NCBI GenBank assembly: GCA_036897095.1
Contig: JAYMSP010002371.1
Span: 1 to 24,706, forward strand
Direction: 5' to 3'
DNA: 24,706 nucleotides
Origin: Plantago elongata
Taxonomy: Eukaryota; Streptophyta; Magnoliopsida; Lamiales; Plantaginaceae
Shown: piece by piece, positions 8,822 through 18,118 of the stretch
How positions within the stretch are numbered: position 1 is the stretch's first letter
How the letters are laid out: each line of letters opens with the position of its first letter
The notes under the pieces: model-generated
Seen by the model: only the letters and a program-made list of their open reading frames with translations
Told to the model about the DNA's origin: nothing
Database searches by the model: none
Position numbers and translations under genes: made by a program

Positions 8822-10894
8822 AAAATTCAGAACCATTGTCAGTGCGAATGGCACAAATTTTGCAATCAAATTGGGTAAGCACAAGGTTGTAGAAATTAAG
8901 CATATGAACACGAGTTTCAGATTTGTTCTTCATTAAGTATATCTTGGTACATCTTTAATAATAATCAACTATACTGAGGAAAAACGAAAACCATTGTACG
9001 AGTAATGTTTGTAAGGTCCCCATATACCCATGTGGATTAAATGAAAATGTTGAGATGCAGAACTAGGATTAATAGAGAAAGAACTACGTTTATGTTTAGA
9101 AAAATGGCATATATCACGAGGTTATAGTTACAAGAATTGACAGGGATTGGTAACAAGAGAAGTTTTTTCAGTAGGTAAATGACCTAGGCGTAAATGCCAT
9201 TGAGTAGGTGAGGGGATGCTAGTATTAGTTACATGGGAAGCATGTTAAGAACAAGAATCAATATCGTTGTCTAAAACAGAAGAGACATGATGCAGATGGT
9301 ATAAGCCATGATGAATTCTAGCTAATCTGGTTATTTTCTCTGAATACTTGTCCTGCATCACATAGTAGTCGTCAACAAGTGATAAAAAAGCATTCTCAGA
9401 ACGAGTCAGATGAGAAACAAAAATCAGATTTAAGCAAAAAGTAGGAGCTATTAACGTATTGTGAAGAGTAAGGCCATTTGAGAGAGTAACATGGCCTATA
9501 TGAGTAGCTTTGGTGGAATCTCCAGTGGGCAAGTGAATATGCAGATCAATGCATTCAGGTGGAGTAGTAAATAGTGACATGATGCAGATCATATGATATG
9601 TGGCACCACTACCTAATATCCAGACATTGAGCTGTATGTCAAGTCCACTGGTAGCCATAGCAGAAGGAAGCCTGATAAGTGTGGAAGCTGCAGTGTGGAT
9701 GATGTATCTGTACTGAAGGAGCTAGCAGTTGCATCAGTGTGGTAAGATGGAGGAGGTACACGAGACTTGCTTTTGACAAACTCAATGTACTCCTGGTACA
9801 TCTCAGGATTGAAAAAACCAGGAAGAGTAGGGGAAGATGTATGTGGAGAGGAGAGAACCATAGGCGATGCATTTGTCTGGTAAGATGTGGGAGTGGGCAT
9901 TTGCTGGTTATTGTCAGAAGGAGCCTTCCTTCGTCCCTTTGGACCTCTCCAATTTGGAGGCTATCCAATAAATTGGAAATATCAACCAATAGAATGTCCA
10001 TTGAAGCCACAGTGTTTGCATTTGAGAGTAGGCCGTTTCCTGTCTTGGTTAGCAAATGGTGCTGACCTCTGTGGAGTATAGGAAGTGTTGCTAGCCATAA
10101 CTGCAGGTAGAAGGCAATGAACTACCGGAATTGAGGGCACGTTGGCCTCTTGAAGTAAAATAGAGCAGATTATGGATAGATCAGGGAGTGGTTGTATCAT
10201 CAAGATTTGGCTACGCAGTGGGTAGTAGCTTTCATTAAGAACTTTATTGCAAAATCACGTTGCAGAGAGCTAGAATTCATATTGATTAGACACTCACATT
10301 TGCCAAAAGTGCAAGAGACGAGTTTTATAGGCACATTATTCTTCCCAAACACTGTTGAAAGTATTATAGAACATAGTAATGGATTGATGCCCCTGACGAA
10401 TATTGCAAAGGCTTTGCTCAAAAGATACGAGGACCATCACTTTTCGAACAACGGAGAATAATCTCATCCCACCAGTCTTTAATATTCTTGAAACGAAGCA
10501 TAATATTGCGAATGTTAGGGATAATAGAGTAGGCTAACCATGAACGCAAAAGTGCGTTAACATGCGTCCAATCAGTGTAGTGGACGGTTTCTGAAGCGGG
10601 CGGTTGCTTGATCGATCCATCAAGAAAGCCAAGCTTGTTCTTGACCTCAAATCCCATATAAACGGAGCTCTTCCAGGCTTTCAAATTGTCGCCATTGAAA
10701 GTTTTTGCAACAACTCGAACACCAGCAGAATCTTCGGTGTGAATGTAAAAGGGGGAATTGATGTCTTTTGTGGGTGAGAGGACAAGGTTGCTCCAGGTAC
10801 GTGGCTGCTGAGTACCGACAGTAGTAGTGGTGGTAGAACCAGTGGAAGAAGAAGCAGCAAAACCATTTGTGCCATTAGAGCTGAGATTCACCAT
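8822..10894 (-). pseudogene. Ty1/copia gag-pol pseudogene (gag, protease, start of integrase)
   Basis: Gag starts at ATG 10894, with a Ser/Thr-rich head and then a copia-type gag region (NSPFYIHTED, FNGDNLKAWK, DWWDEI). A frameshift near 10420 leads to CTFGKCECLI and DFAIKFLM in another frame. The zinc knuckle CKHCGFNGH (about 9982-10020) is broken by a stop at its last Cys position. The frame continues to FFNPEMYQEYIEF at about 9800. Protease begins in a new frame near 9658, with WILGSGATYHM carrying Gly at the catalytic Asp position. The GAG-pre-integrase has WHLRLGHLP near 9200. Integrase keeps IHMGIWGPY, with Gly at the first catalytic Asp (9026-9028), and RTDNGSEF at about 8825-8850. The protein is nonfunctional. 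Confidence 0.9.
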
Positions 10895-10971
10895 TGTTTG
10901 CAGAGAAAACAGTTATTAAAAAAAAAAAGAGAGAAGATTGGAGAAGACAATCAGAGAAAAGATGATACGCT

Positions 10972-10985
10972 GGCTTATGATACCA
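10972..10985 (-). promoter_or_regulatory. Primer-binding site of element B
   Basis: The - strand reads TGGTATCATAAGCC directly after an LTR end in CA. It is a near match to the TGGTATCAGAGC primer-binding site for initiator methionine tRNA used by most plant copia elements, with late mismatches. Confidence 0.75.
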
Positions 10986-11171
10986 TGAAACAGTTATAGA
11001 ACTGAGGAGCAAAAGAAATTTGTATGAATAATTGGAATGAATGAATACAAGAATGATTAGTGTATTTATAGAGAAGACTAGCCAGTGTAATTAATCTAAC
11101 TAATTGATTAGTAACCGCCTAATGAGAGTACAACTCAGCAAGCTATATGCACAAGCTGTAGAAATCATACA
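10986..11171 (-). repeat. 5' LTR of element B (outer end approximate)
   Basis: On the - strand it ends ...CTGTTTCA next to the PBS and contains CTATAAATACAC as a TATA box (about 11060). The outer end is placed at a TGTATG near 11171 by eye, giving about 186 bp. The partner LTR is not in the window, so this edge is uncertain. Confidence 0.5.
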
Positions 11172-12244
11172 ACTTAACTCATAAAACTTAGTCGGCACAA
11201 ATGCGACTTTAGCATTTTCCTTCTCTCCTTTGATATCTAATCAGCTGTGTCATGTTCTGTGATTTGTTGGAAGTTCGTGATTTGTTGAAGTTCAGATCCA
11301 ACTTTATATCGAGTTGGATATATTGGTTCACATTATAAGTATCCCGTGAGACAGTCTCTAAATTACTTATCTGAAGATGAACATATATAGTTAATAAAAT
11401 CAACCATGCATGTTAAAACGCTCATGTTTTCAACATTGAAGTTTTTTTCATATGACAACAAGACTTATTTCGTTAATAACATAGATGTCTTGATTAAGAA
11501 CATGGATGATTTTATTAGTAATATGAGTCGTCTTTACATAAAAGCCGTATCTCATTAGACTTTGTCTCATTATATATTTTATAAAAATAATTTATAAGAG
11601 GTATTTTATGTAATCAAATCAAATTTAAAATTGAATGACGTTGAAAAAGATTAAATGGAAAAATGAAGTTGAAACGGAAGGAGTATAATATATGTTGAAA
11701 GGGGTAAAAAGGACAATGGTTGCGTCGGGCATGGTACGCAGATTGTGACGGTCTATGTCCTATGTTAAGGCCTGGGCCATGGGCTAGTTTGGGCATGGGA
11801 AAACCCCCATGGGATAATATCGGACCTCCTGAAGCCCGACACATACTTGCATTGTTGCGTAGTGTTGTTTGGGAAGCAATTTGAATTGTAAAAAATCAAT
11901 TCAAATTACTTGTTTGTACACGAATCATGCAATTTAAATTGACTTTTCACAATTCAAATTAATTTCCAATCAGTGTTTATGTACATATCGTAGCATTCGT
12001 AGCCGATATTTAATGATTAATTGAAAATTTGAAGCAATAACTCACAATAATATATACTTGTTCGTATATATGTAAAAGTTCCATAAAAGATGGTATATGG
12101 ATAATTATTAATTATTTACACGAGTAATAAAAATGATTATGTTGTTAATATGGAGTAATAGTGTAATACTAATACAAATATTAATTAAGAACATAACCAT
12201 TTTGAATTCTCGAATAATTAATCGAATTATAGGATGAGAAAAGT
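11172..12244. other. AT-rich intergenic spacer
   Basis: No gene was recognised. The segment holds a short duplicated word around 11262-11295 (GATTTGTTGGAAGTTC, then GATTTGTTGAAGTTC). ACGGAAGGAGTA at 11674-11685 resembles the conserved end of Stowaway-type MITEs. A GC-richer patch at 11700-11840 contains the hairpin CATGGG/CCCATG (11794-11811). Short - strand frames here lack any family signature. Confidence 0.5.
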
Positions 12245-12910
12245 ACACACTGGGGGTGACAATTCCTGTTGTATTGTTATGACTAGGTAAGTCTCATTTA
12301 ATTCGTAAAAACTAACACAAATCAAATTAATATTCAATTAATGTCAGAAGGATCGAATTAGCGCAGCGCCAGAGGACCTACCTACAGGCAAGGCAAATTA
12401 GTGAGAAAACGAATCGAACTAACTACTCAGAATCACGCTAAAATCAGACGTGAACAAGTCGTGTCTTGTAGCTCGGAGGACTGACCATCAAGACATCTCC
12501 TACCTCGGATTACCATCAAGAATAATAAGCATAAAAGATGCATCCGACCCTGACATCTACAACAGGTTTGAGCGCACTTTCCGTAGAATCCGGACCACAT
12601 ATAAGATAAGACACTAGTCTATGACTTAGGGGATTTAGTTTCCCGAATCAACTCTATAAATACCCGCATTATTTATTTCCCTTCAAGGTAAGTTATCTAC
12701 CACTTTTCGCCATATTTACTCCACCTACAGCTCCGGTGCTCAAGTTGATTCATTACCAGGTTTGTCCAAGGCAAACCGGCCTCTAAAAGAGGTAATCTCG
12801 CTTTTCCTATAGCTTCACATGTACGAATTGGATTTAAGGCGCACTTTCCCGACCTAAAAAGATTTTTACCCTCAACAGTTACTAATTGAAGAAGCGGTAA
12901 TGCCACATAG
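12245..12910 (+). repeat. Possible solo LTR or LTR fragment
   Basis: A block less AT-rich than its flanks. CTCTATAAATACCC near 12650 looks like a core promoter, followed by a U5-like stretch (GGTAAGTTATCTACC, then TTTACTCCACC). This arrangement is common in plant LTRs, but no PBS, polypurine tract or second copy is visible and the edges are arbitrary. The small - strand frame at 12697-12906 shows no family signature. Confidence 0.3.
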
Positions 12911-12985
12911 TTTTGAAGCTGTCATAATCTTTTATGTTGCTGTTACATTATTAAGAATTTTTATGTAAACAATGAATCAACAAAG

Positions 12986-14071
12986 TTAATAGACAGTAGT
13001 ATTGAGGAGAAGAAATTCTTGAGTAACAGTCTCATAGTAAAAACCACCTTGAGCAGATGCATCAGCTGAGAAAATCATTGCACCATTGATATCAAAACCA
13101 TTTTCTTCCAACAGGTCCAATGCCGTGAAGAAGGCGTTCCCCTGAATTCCCCTCCCGTTCACTTCATACGCAGGCAAGACCTTCTCCCTGCCGAATTGCT
13201 CAGTCCTGTTACCGAATGCCTCCAAGTACCCTTTTGGAGTCTTCACTTTATCCGTGTAGAACTGGTAGTTCACATAATCGATCACATCCCCGTATGTTTC
13301 GTATAGTTCAATGTAAGGCAGGACAGTGAGGTAGTACGGTGCGATAGTTGCAACAGTAATCACATTGTCGTTCTTCAATGATGTTATGAGTTCCCCTATA
13401 CAATAGGCGAAGCTGTCATTGCCGTTTTTGGGGAACCTCTCGTAGTCTATGTCGATGCCATCTAGATGATAGGTCTCAATTATTGTTTGAAGTGATGAGA
13501 CGGCATTTGATACCCACAGATCACGATTATGTGGATTGTACCAAGAGAGGACACGTGTGCCTTGGCTCCAGCCTGAGAGGCTCGCGAGGGCTTTTACGTT
13601 AGGGTGTTGGGATTTGATGGATGAGACCGCATCTGGTGTCAGGGTGTCAGCCCAGTAAGGCGAGAAAATGCCGTTCTGGGTGTTGCCTGATGAGTCTGCA
13701 TCGATTGCGAAACTGAGTATGAAGTGGAAATCAATGCCTTCTTTGATGGGAACGGATTCGAATGTTATAGGGGCCCCTGTAGCTCCAATGTACTCCATGA
13801 ACACCTTCCCATCTACAAAGAAAATCAGGTCAAAAGTTAGAAATGTATTAGGCACAAAAGTACACCTGAAAAACAGAATCATTAACAAAACTCAGACAAC
13901 AGTGTTGATATTGCACTTTCATTAGGCTTCCTTTTGATTTCATTTCGACTACTTCAGGAACCGAACTGTTTTCAATTATCGACTCGGAGACTTGAACTTA
14001 CCGCAGGGTAACTGGAAACATAAAGCATAAGTGAGGAACAGAAAAATGAGACAAGTTTTGTAACTCCTCAT
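12986..14071 (-). CDS. GH18 (class V-type) chitinase-like protein, secreted, two exons
   Basis: Exon 1 is 14071-14002 and exon 2 is 13812-12986, joined across a 189-bp GT-AG intron (GTAAGT donor, TTTGTAG acceptor), giving 298 residues. Residues 1 to about 23 form a hydrophobic signal peptide (MRSYKTCLIFLFLTYALCF), so the product is probably secreted or vacuolar. The GH18 motif DGIDIDYE spans residues 141-148, and Glu148 (codon 13441-13439) is the expected acid/base. LASLSGW stands where many relatives have S-x-G-G. The C-terminal GAMIFSADAS matches the end of the barrel. Length and order match the plant 'chitinase 2-like' group (tulip bulb chitinase type). GH18 chitinases cleave beta-1,4-GlcNAc polymers of fungal walls, but some members of this group are lectin-like or storage proteins, so activity is inferred. 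No stops or frameshifts were seen. Confidence 0.93.
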
Positions 14072-14146
14072 CTTCCTTTGTTCTGCTCCTTCTGATAAGC
14101 TTCTCTCTGTTCTTTCAGTTTTATTTCTAGCAGAAAATTTGTTTCC

Positions 14147-14196
14147 TGATCATATATGTAGAAAAAACTCTCTGGTGCTTGATCATATATATAGAT
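14147..14196 (-). promoter_or_regulatory. Putative core promoter of the GH18 gene, with duplicated TATA/TGATCA unit
   Basis: On the - strand TCTATATATATGATCA (14195-14180) lies about 110 bp upstream of the ATG. A near copy, TCTACATATATGATCA, is at 14162-14147. The upstream copy is the better TATA box and would leave a leader of about 80 bases. Confidence 0.45.
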
Positions 14197-14666
14197 GTGT
14201 GGCTTTTAGGATAGTCCAAGTTTCTTGTGATTCCATTAGCCGGCCTGTAGTAGACTTCACTTGGCTAAGTATCTCAATTACATTGTTCAAGTTAGCACAA
14301 CTAATGGTAAAAAACAAAGTGCTAATAGTTTTTCCATTCACATGAGGATACAAGTCAATTTTTGAAGGATTGCATTAACATTATATATTTAACTGCATCG
14401 AATATATATATTTAATTTTAAACATTATATGTTTAATAATTGTTTTTAACATTTGAATCGTTAAAAGATAGTTGAATCCCCGATTTATTGGTTGAAGGAG
14501 AAGTGTCTTCTGAACTTCATTATGATAAATATAATGATGTGTTTTATAATTAAATATGTGATGTTTATAGTTAAATATATAATGTTAATGATTGTGTAGA
14601 TAATTATCAAAAACATTGCGAGAGAAAGTCTCTTAATAAATGAATGCTACGATTCAACAATACATA
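14197..14666. other. AT-rich intergenic spacer between the GH18 gene and element C
   Basis: No gene was recognised. From 14375 to 14600 short words such as ATATTTAA and TTAAATATAT recur irregularly, without a clear period. Confidence 0.5.
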
Positions 14667-14671
14667 ATCTT
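14667..14671 (+). repeat. Left target-site duplication of element C
   Basis: ATCTT immediately precedes the TG of the left LTR and is identical to the five bases after the right LTR. Five base pairs is the usual duplication for LTR retrotransposons. Confidence 0.9.
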
Positions 14672-15201
14672 TGTGAGAGTGTTAATTCAACAATGTATTG
14701 ATCGTTGAACGGCTGAGATTAAATATGCAAGCAATGGTGGTGATCAAATCCAGGATATGGAAAGCTGGAGAATTAGTTAGGAATTTAACTAATCAGTTTC
14801 CTGATTCTAGAAGGAGTTCTAGTGGCACCCTGATACAAAAAGAATTAGTAATTGATTTTCTTGTTCTAGTAGGATTTGGTAGTTGAGTTCTCTATATACA
14901 ATCAAGGGATCTTGTTTCATAGATCACATCAGAACCTTCATTCAGCATCATAGAGAGTTAGGGATCCTACTTTGGAGAATAGCATATTAGGTTGGTCTTA
15001 TCTTTTATGTAATATTATTCTTGTTACGTCGTACGGTTGTAGCCTAAGTATCAATAAAGGTTGTTGATTGGTCTCCGTGGACGTAGGCAGTTGCCGAACC
15101 ACGTTAAATCTTGTGTCTCTGGCTTTCTTGTTTTGGTTCATTATTTGTTCGATTATTGTTTTCTGTCATTGTTGCATATTCCTCATTGTTTGAACTTAAC
15201 A
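14672..15201 (+). repeat. Left (5') LTR of element C
   Basis: 530 bp, TGTGAGAGTG...CTTAACA. It contains CTCTATATAC (about 14889) as a TATA box and a possible polyadenylation word AATAAA (15053). It also holds the U5 motif GTGGACGTAGG...CCGAACCACG (15077-15104), which is widely conserved in plant copia LTRs. It pairs along its length with 18119-18664. Confidence 0.92.
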
Positions 15202-15220
15202 ATTGGCGCCGTATGTGGGA
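15202..15220 (+). promoter_or_regulatory. Primer-binding site of element C
   Basis: ATTGGCGCCGTATGTGGGA follows the left LTR directly. TGGCGCC is a common start of plant retrotransposon PBSs. Which tRNA it pairs with was not determined. Confidence 0.75.
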
Positions 15221-15250
15221 AGAGAATCAACGGGTATATGTTCATCAATA

Positions 15251-15667
15251 ACATCTCTGAAGTTCGGCCTCAAACCGCTGGAAGGGAAGACAGACTTCGA
15301 TCTGTGGAAGAAAATAATGCATGCTCTATTAATGTAGCAGAGTGTGATCGATCCACGGACGGAAGGGTTCGAAGAAACCGTGTCTGCTGCGGATACAAAG
15401 TCGATCATGGGATTCACATTCAAGATGGTTGAACGGAAATCAATCATCAGACAGATGAAGCCTATCGAAGATGGTGTGCCAGATACACTAAAGATGGATC
15501 GGGTAAACTCTAGTGTGGTGAAAACACCAGTTTTCACAGACCATGGTGTACTGCCAACACCACATGCTGAATTTCCAGTAAATACTGACGGACATGATCA
15601 GGAGGAACCTGAATTGAACAATCAGGTGGAGAGGCATGGATTCGAAGCAAGGCAAACATCGAGCTGA
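15251..15667 (+). pseudogene. Copia gag remnant in the first module of element C
   Basis: The frame reads TSLKFGLKPLEGKTDFDLWK, then about seven residues, a TAG stop (15335-15337) and QSVIDPRTEGFEE. This matches the start of copia gag, where a GK..F..WK pattern is typical. It then continues into sequence I do not recognise and stops at about 15667. The initiating ATG context is lost, and the rest of gag and all of pol are absent. Confidence 0.65.
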
Positions 15668-15674
15668 ATGATCC

Positions 15675-16530
15675 ATGTTGGTTTCAAACTCAATCAAAGT
15701 CAGGAGAAGATCGTCGGAAGCTGTGAAGGAGTTCCCTGAGGTTTGGAATTCAATAGGAGTTGTTTTGGATCGTAAGGGAGCAAGATTCGTGCGAAACAGA
15801 CGAAAATACAGACTAGAATCGTGCATGGAATACACGCAGAGAGGCTGGCTAGTGAGATTCACGCGTAGGGGAAAAAAAATGCGCAGTGCCGGTGTTCTGG
15901 AGAGTGTGGGCGCGTCCGGGCTTCAATTCGCGCGTGGTCAGGCCCATTGGATTCGTAAGACAATTTACCAGGTGAAGGTGTGTGTATCTGATTGGTATGG
16001 TATCCCGGAAAGTGGTAGAAGGCATCCGAAAGTGAAAGAACAGTTTTTTGAGGACAAAGAAGGAACTATCAAATAAAGATGATGTGTTCAATAGTCGCAG
16101 GATGACATCAAGAGGGACATGGATACATTGGAGGATGGTTAGGGATAGCGGTGGAGCATTACGGATGTTGAAACCGGAAAAGAAATATGCATACATGTTC
16201 AGGTGGAGACTATTACGGGATGTGTAATAGGAACCGAAGTTCAATTCGAAGTTGATAGAGTTGAGTATGAGGTGGAGCTACCTGAAAGAACAAGTTGCAA
16301 TGCTTATGTCAACACATGAATGGTGTGGTATACTGTGGTTACATTGATATGAAGATAAGGTGGAGAATTATGAAGCTAGTTAGCTTAATACAAGGAAGTA
16401 ATGGAACATGATATACATGAAACACTGGAATAGGATAAACGATATGTGTGGTGTTAGAGTGTACTGGAGACACTTGGATATAACATTGGAGATGTGTGGT
16501 GTGGCGACAACACTGAAGACACAAAATACA
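15675..16530 (+). repeat. Interior module, copy 1, of element C
   Basis: It aligns by eye with 17076-18050. Shared landmarks in the same order are TCAGGAGAAGA, AAGGAGTTC, ATAGGAGTTG, GGACATGGATACA, TTGGAGGATGG, GATGTTGAAACCG, GCATACATGTTC, AAGGTGGAGAA and TTAGCTTAATA. The 133-residue open frame at 15675-16076 is not preserved in copy 2 and is probably not a gene. Confidence 0.75.
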
Positions 16531-16939
16531 GTTAGAAGTCGAATTTAACTGGGATCAGACAAAATTTTCTTTTCTAGTTAGAATAGTATTCTTTTGTCAT
16601 TAGGAAAATGAATATATGTTGATTTCTTCTAGTATATATACACATGTAGGTACTAGAATAAATCATGAGAAAACATATCCAAACATATTGAGATTTCTAG
16701 AGAGAAAAATGGTGAGGAACAGAGAACGGAGCTCGACAGCTTGGTAGTTTGGACTGATTCCTTGTATACTGCGTTTTGTTTCTTGGTTAATAGAAATCTT
16801 GGTATTTTGTGGACGTAGGTAATTGCCGAACCACGTAAATCTTGTGTTGTGTGTTTACTTATCTTCTTGCATTTATTTGTTGGTTGGTTTGGAGATTATT
16901 GTATTGAATAGTGTTGATTTGCATTGTTTGAACCTAACA
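16369..16939 (+). repeat. Internal LTR-like segment of element C (left end uncertain)
   Basis: The right end is clear: GTGGACGTAGGTAATTGCCGAACCACG (about 16811) through CTAACA at 16934-16939, followed by a PBS, as in the outer LTRs. A TATA-like TATATATAC (about 16633) lies upstream. The left part does not resemble the outer LTRs. It may start at 16369, after a purine tract AAGGTGGAGAA, or later near 16540. It therefore comes from a different LTR variant. Confidence 0.6.
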
Positions 16940-16957
16940 ATTGGCGCCGTCTGTGGA
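16940..16957 (+). promoter_or_regulatory. Second, internal primer-binding site of element C
   Basis: ATTGGCGCCGTCTGTGGA directly follows the internal LTR end, repeating the arrangement at 15202. Confidence 0.75.
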
Positions 16958-16981
16958 AAAGAGGAAGGAAGTATTGTATCA

Positions 16982-17260
16982 ATGGCGTCTACAAGGTTTG
17001 AGATCGGAAAATATGCCAAAGGAATATCATCGAAACTAGAGATGGTTTACAAGAAGAAAAGCTCGGGTCCATTGTCTATGGTGGATTCAAATTCAATCGG
17101 AGTCAGGAGAAGACTGTCCGAAGTTGAGAAGGAGTTCTCCATGCTTTGGAATCACATAGGAGTTGATTTGGGTCGAAGGGTCCAAGAATCGCACAAAGCA
17201 TACCAAGAATCTTTCCAGAATCGCGAAAAGGGATGCGGACTCCTGTGCAGCGCGATCTGA
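16982..17260 (+). pseudogene. Copia gag start remnant in the second module of element C
   Basis: ATG at 16982 gives MASTRFEIGKYAKG, matching the usual start of copia gag (MA-x-x-R-F-E-I-x-K-F). After about ten codons the similarity ends and the sequence enters the shared interior module, with a stop at 17258-17260. The gag signature is only a few residues long. Confidence 0.5.
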
Positions 17261-18050
17261 ATGGCTGGCGAGTGCGATTTACATGCCAGAAAGGAAAGAT
17301 GTGCAGTACCGGTATGTTGGCGAGTGCGGGCGTGTCCGGTCTTGGAATGACGCGTGGTCGGGCCCGTTGGATTCGGAAGACAATTTCCCAGGTGACAATG
17401 GGTGTACTCGGTTGATATGGGGTCCTGGAAAGCGGCGGAAGACATCCAAAAATGAAAGAACATCTTCGGGAAGAGAATGATGGAGCTATTACTAAATGTG
17501 AGATGTTTAAAAGCCGTGTGATGATATCAAAAGGGACATGGATACACTGGAGGATGGTTTGAGACAGCGGTGGAGCATTGACGATGTTGAAACCGAGAAA
17601 AAAATCTGCATACATGTTCGGATGGAGTCTATTACGGGAGGTGTAATAGGAGCCGAAGTGCAATTCAAAGTCGACAGATTTGAGTCTGAGGTGGAGTTAC
17701 CTGAAGGACAAGTTGCAGTGCTAAAGGTGTCATCAGGGTGAAGAAGATTCAAACTTCTTTGAATAGTTTTGATTGCATGACGAAAGCTCTTCCATTTTGA
17801 AAGTTCACGTTGTGTGTGAATTTGACGGGGGCGAAGACTTTCAGTGTTGTTTCCTAACTTTAGGGATATTGTGGTGTGGTATATACTGTGGTTACCTGAT
17901 ATAAAGCGAAGGTGGAGAACTGTGAAGCTGATTAGCTTAATATGAAGGAGGTAATGAAGCACATGTGTACTGGATACACTGTTACTGAGGATTACTGAAG
18001 CGTTGATGTTAGAGTGTAGCGGAAACACTTGAGAAAACACTGAAGATACA
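17076..18050 (+). repeat. Interior module, copy 2, of element C
   Basis: The counterpart of 15675-16530. It has an extra stretch around 17735-17870 absent from copy 1. An internal purine tract GAAGGTGGAGAAC (17908-17920) precedes TGTGAAGCTG, which looks like the start of the internal LTR variant. Frames open in copy 1 are closed here and vice versa, which argues that the module is noncoding. Confidence 0.75.
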
Positions 18051-18103
18051 AGACAAGTAACTTCAGAGATACGTTGAGATCAATTGATGGAATCATTGAT
18101 TGA

Positions 18104-18118
18104 GATTAAGGTGGAGAC
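18104..18118 (+). promoter_or_regulatory. Polypurine tract of element C
   Basis: GATTAAGGTGGAGAC ends exactly where the right LTR begins (TGTGAGAGTG). AAGGTGGAGA is a frequent copia plus-strand priming sequence. Confidence 0.75.

Larger units (their letters stand above)
8822..11171 (-). mobile_element. Element B: Ty1/copia retrotransposon fragment, interrupted by element A
   Basis: Read on the - strand from 11171 downward: LTR, PBS, gag, protease, GAG-pre-integrase and the first part of integrase, ending at RTDNGSEF, where element A begins. The rest of pol should lie on the far side of A, outside the window. Frameshifts, internal stops and changed catalytic residues show that it is inactive and probably older than A. 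Confidence 0.85.

Noticed and set aside
9739..10065. + strand 108-codon frame as a gene
   Set aside because: It is the shadow of the gag/protease region of element B, whose motifs read on the - strand.
11614..11844. - strand 76-codon frame
   Set aside because: It covers a GC-richer patch with hairpins and has no recognisable family.
12697..12906. - strand 69-codon frame
   Set aside because: It lies inside the LTR-like block, is short and lacks homology that I can recognise.
15675..16076. 133-codon open frame in module 1 of element C as a new gene
   Set aside because: The homologous module 2 does not preserve the frame, and the predicted protein has no family signature. The openness looks accidental.
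17103..17663. 186-codon - strand frame in element C as a gene
   Set aside because: It lies antisense across the second module, overlaps several other frames, and its counterpart in module 1 is broken differently.
17507..18040. 177-codon - strand frame as a gene
   Set aside because: It covers a purine tract and LTR-variant sequence of element C, so coding is unlikely.
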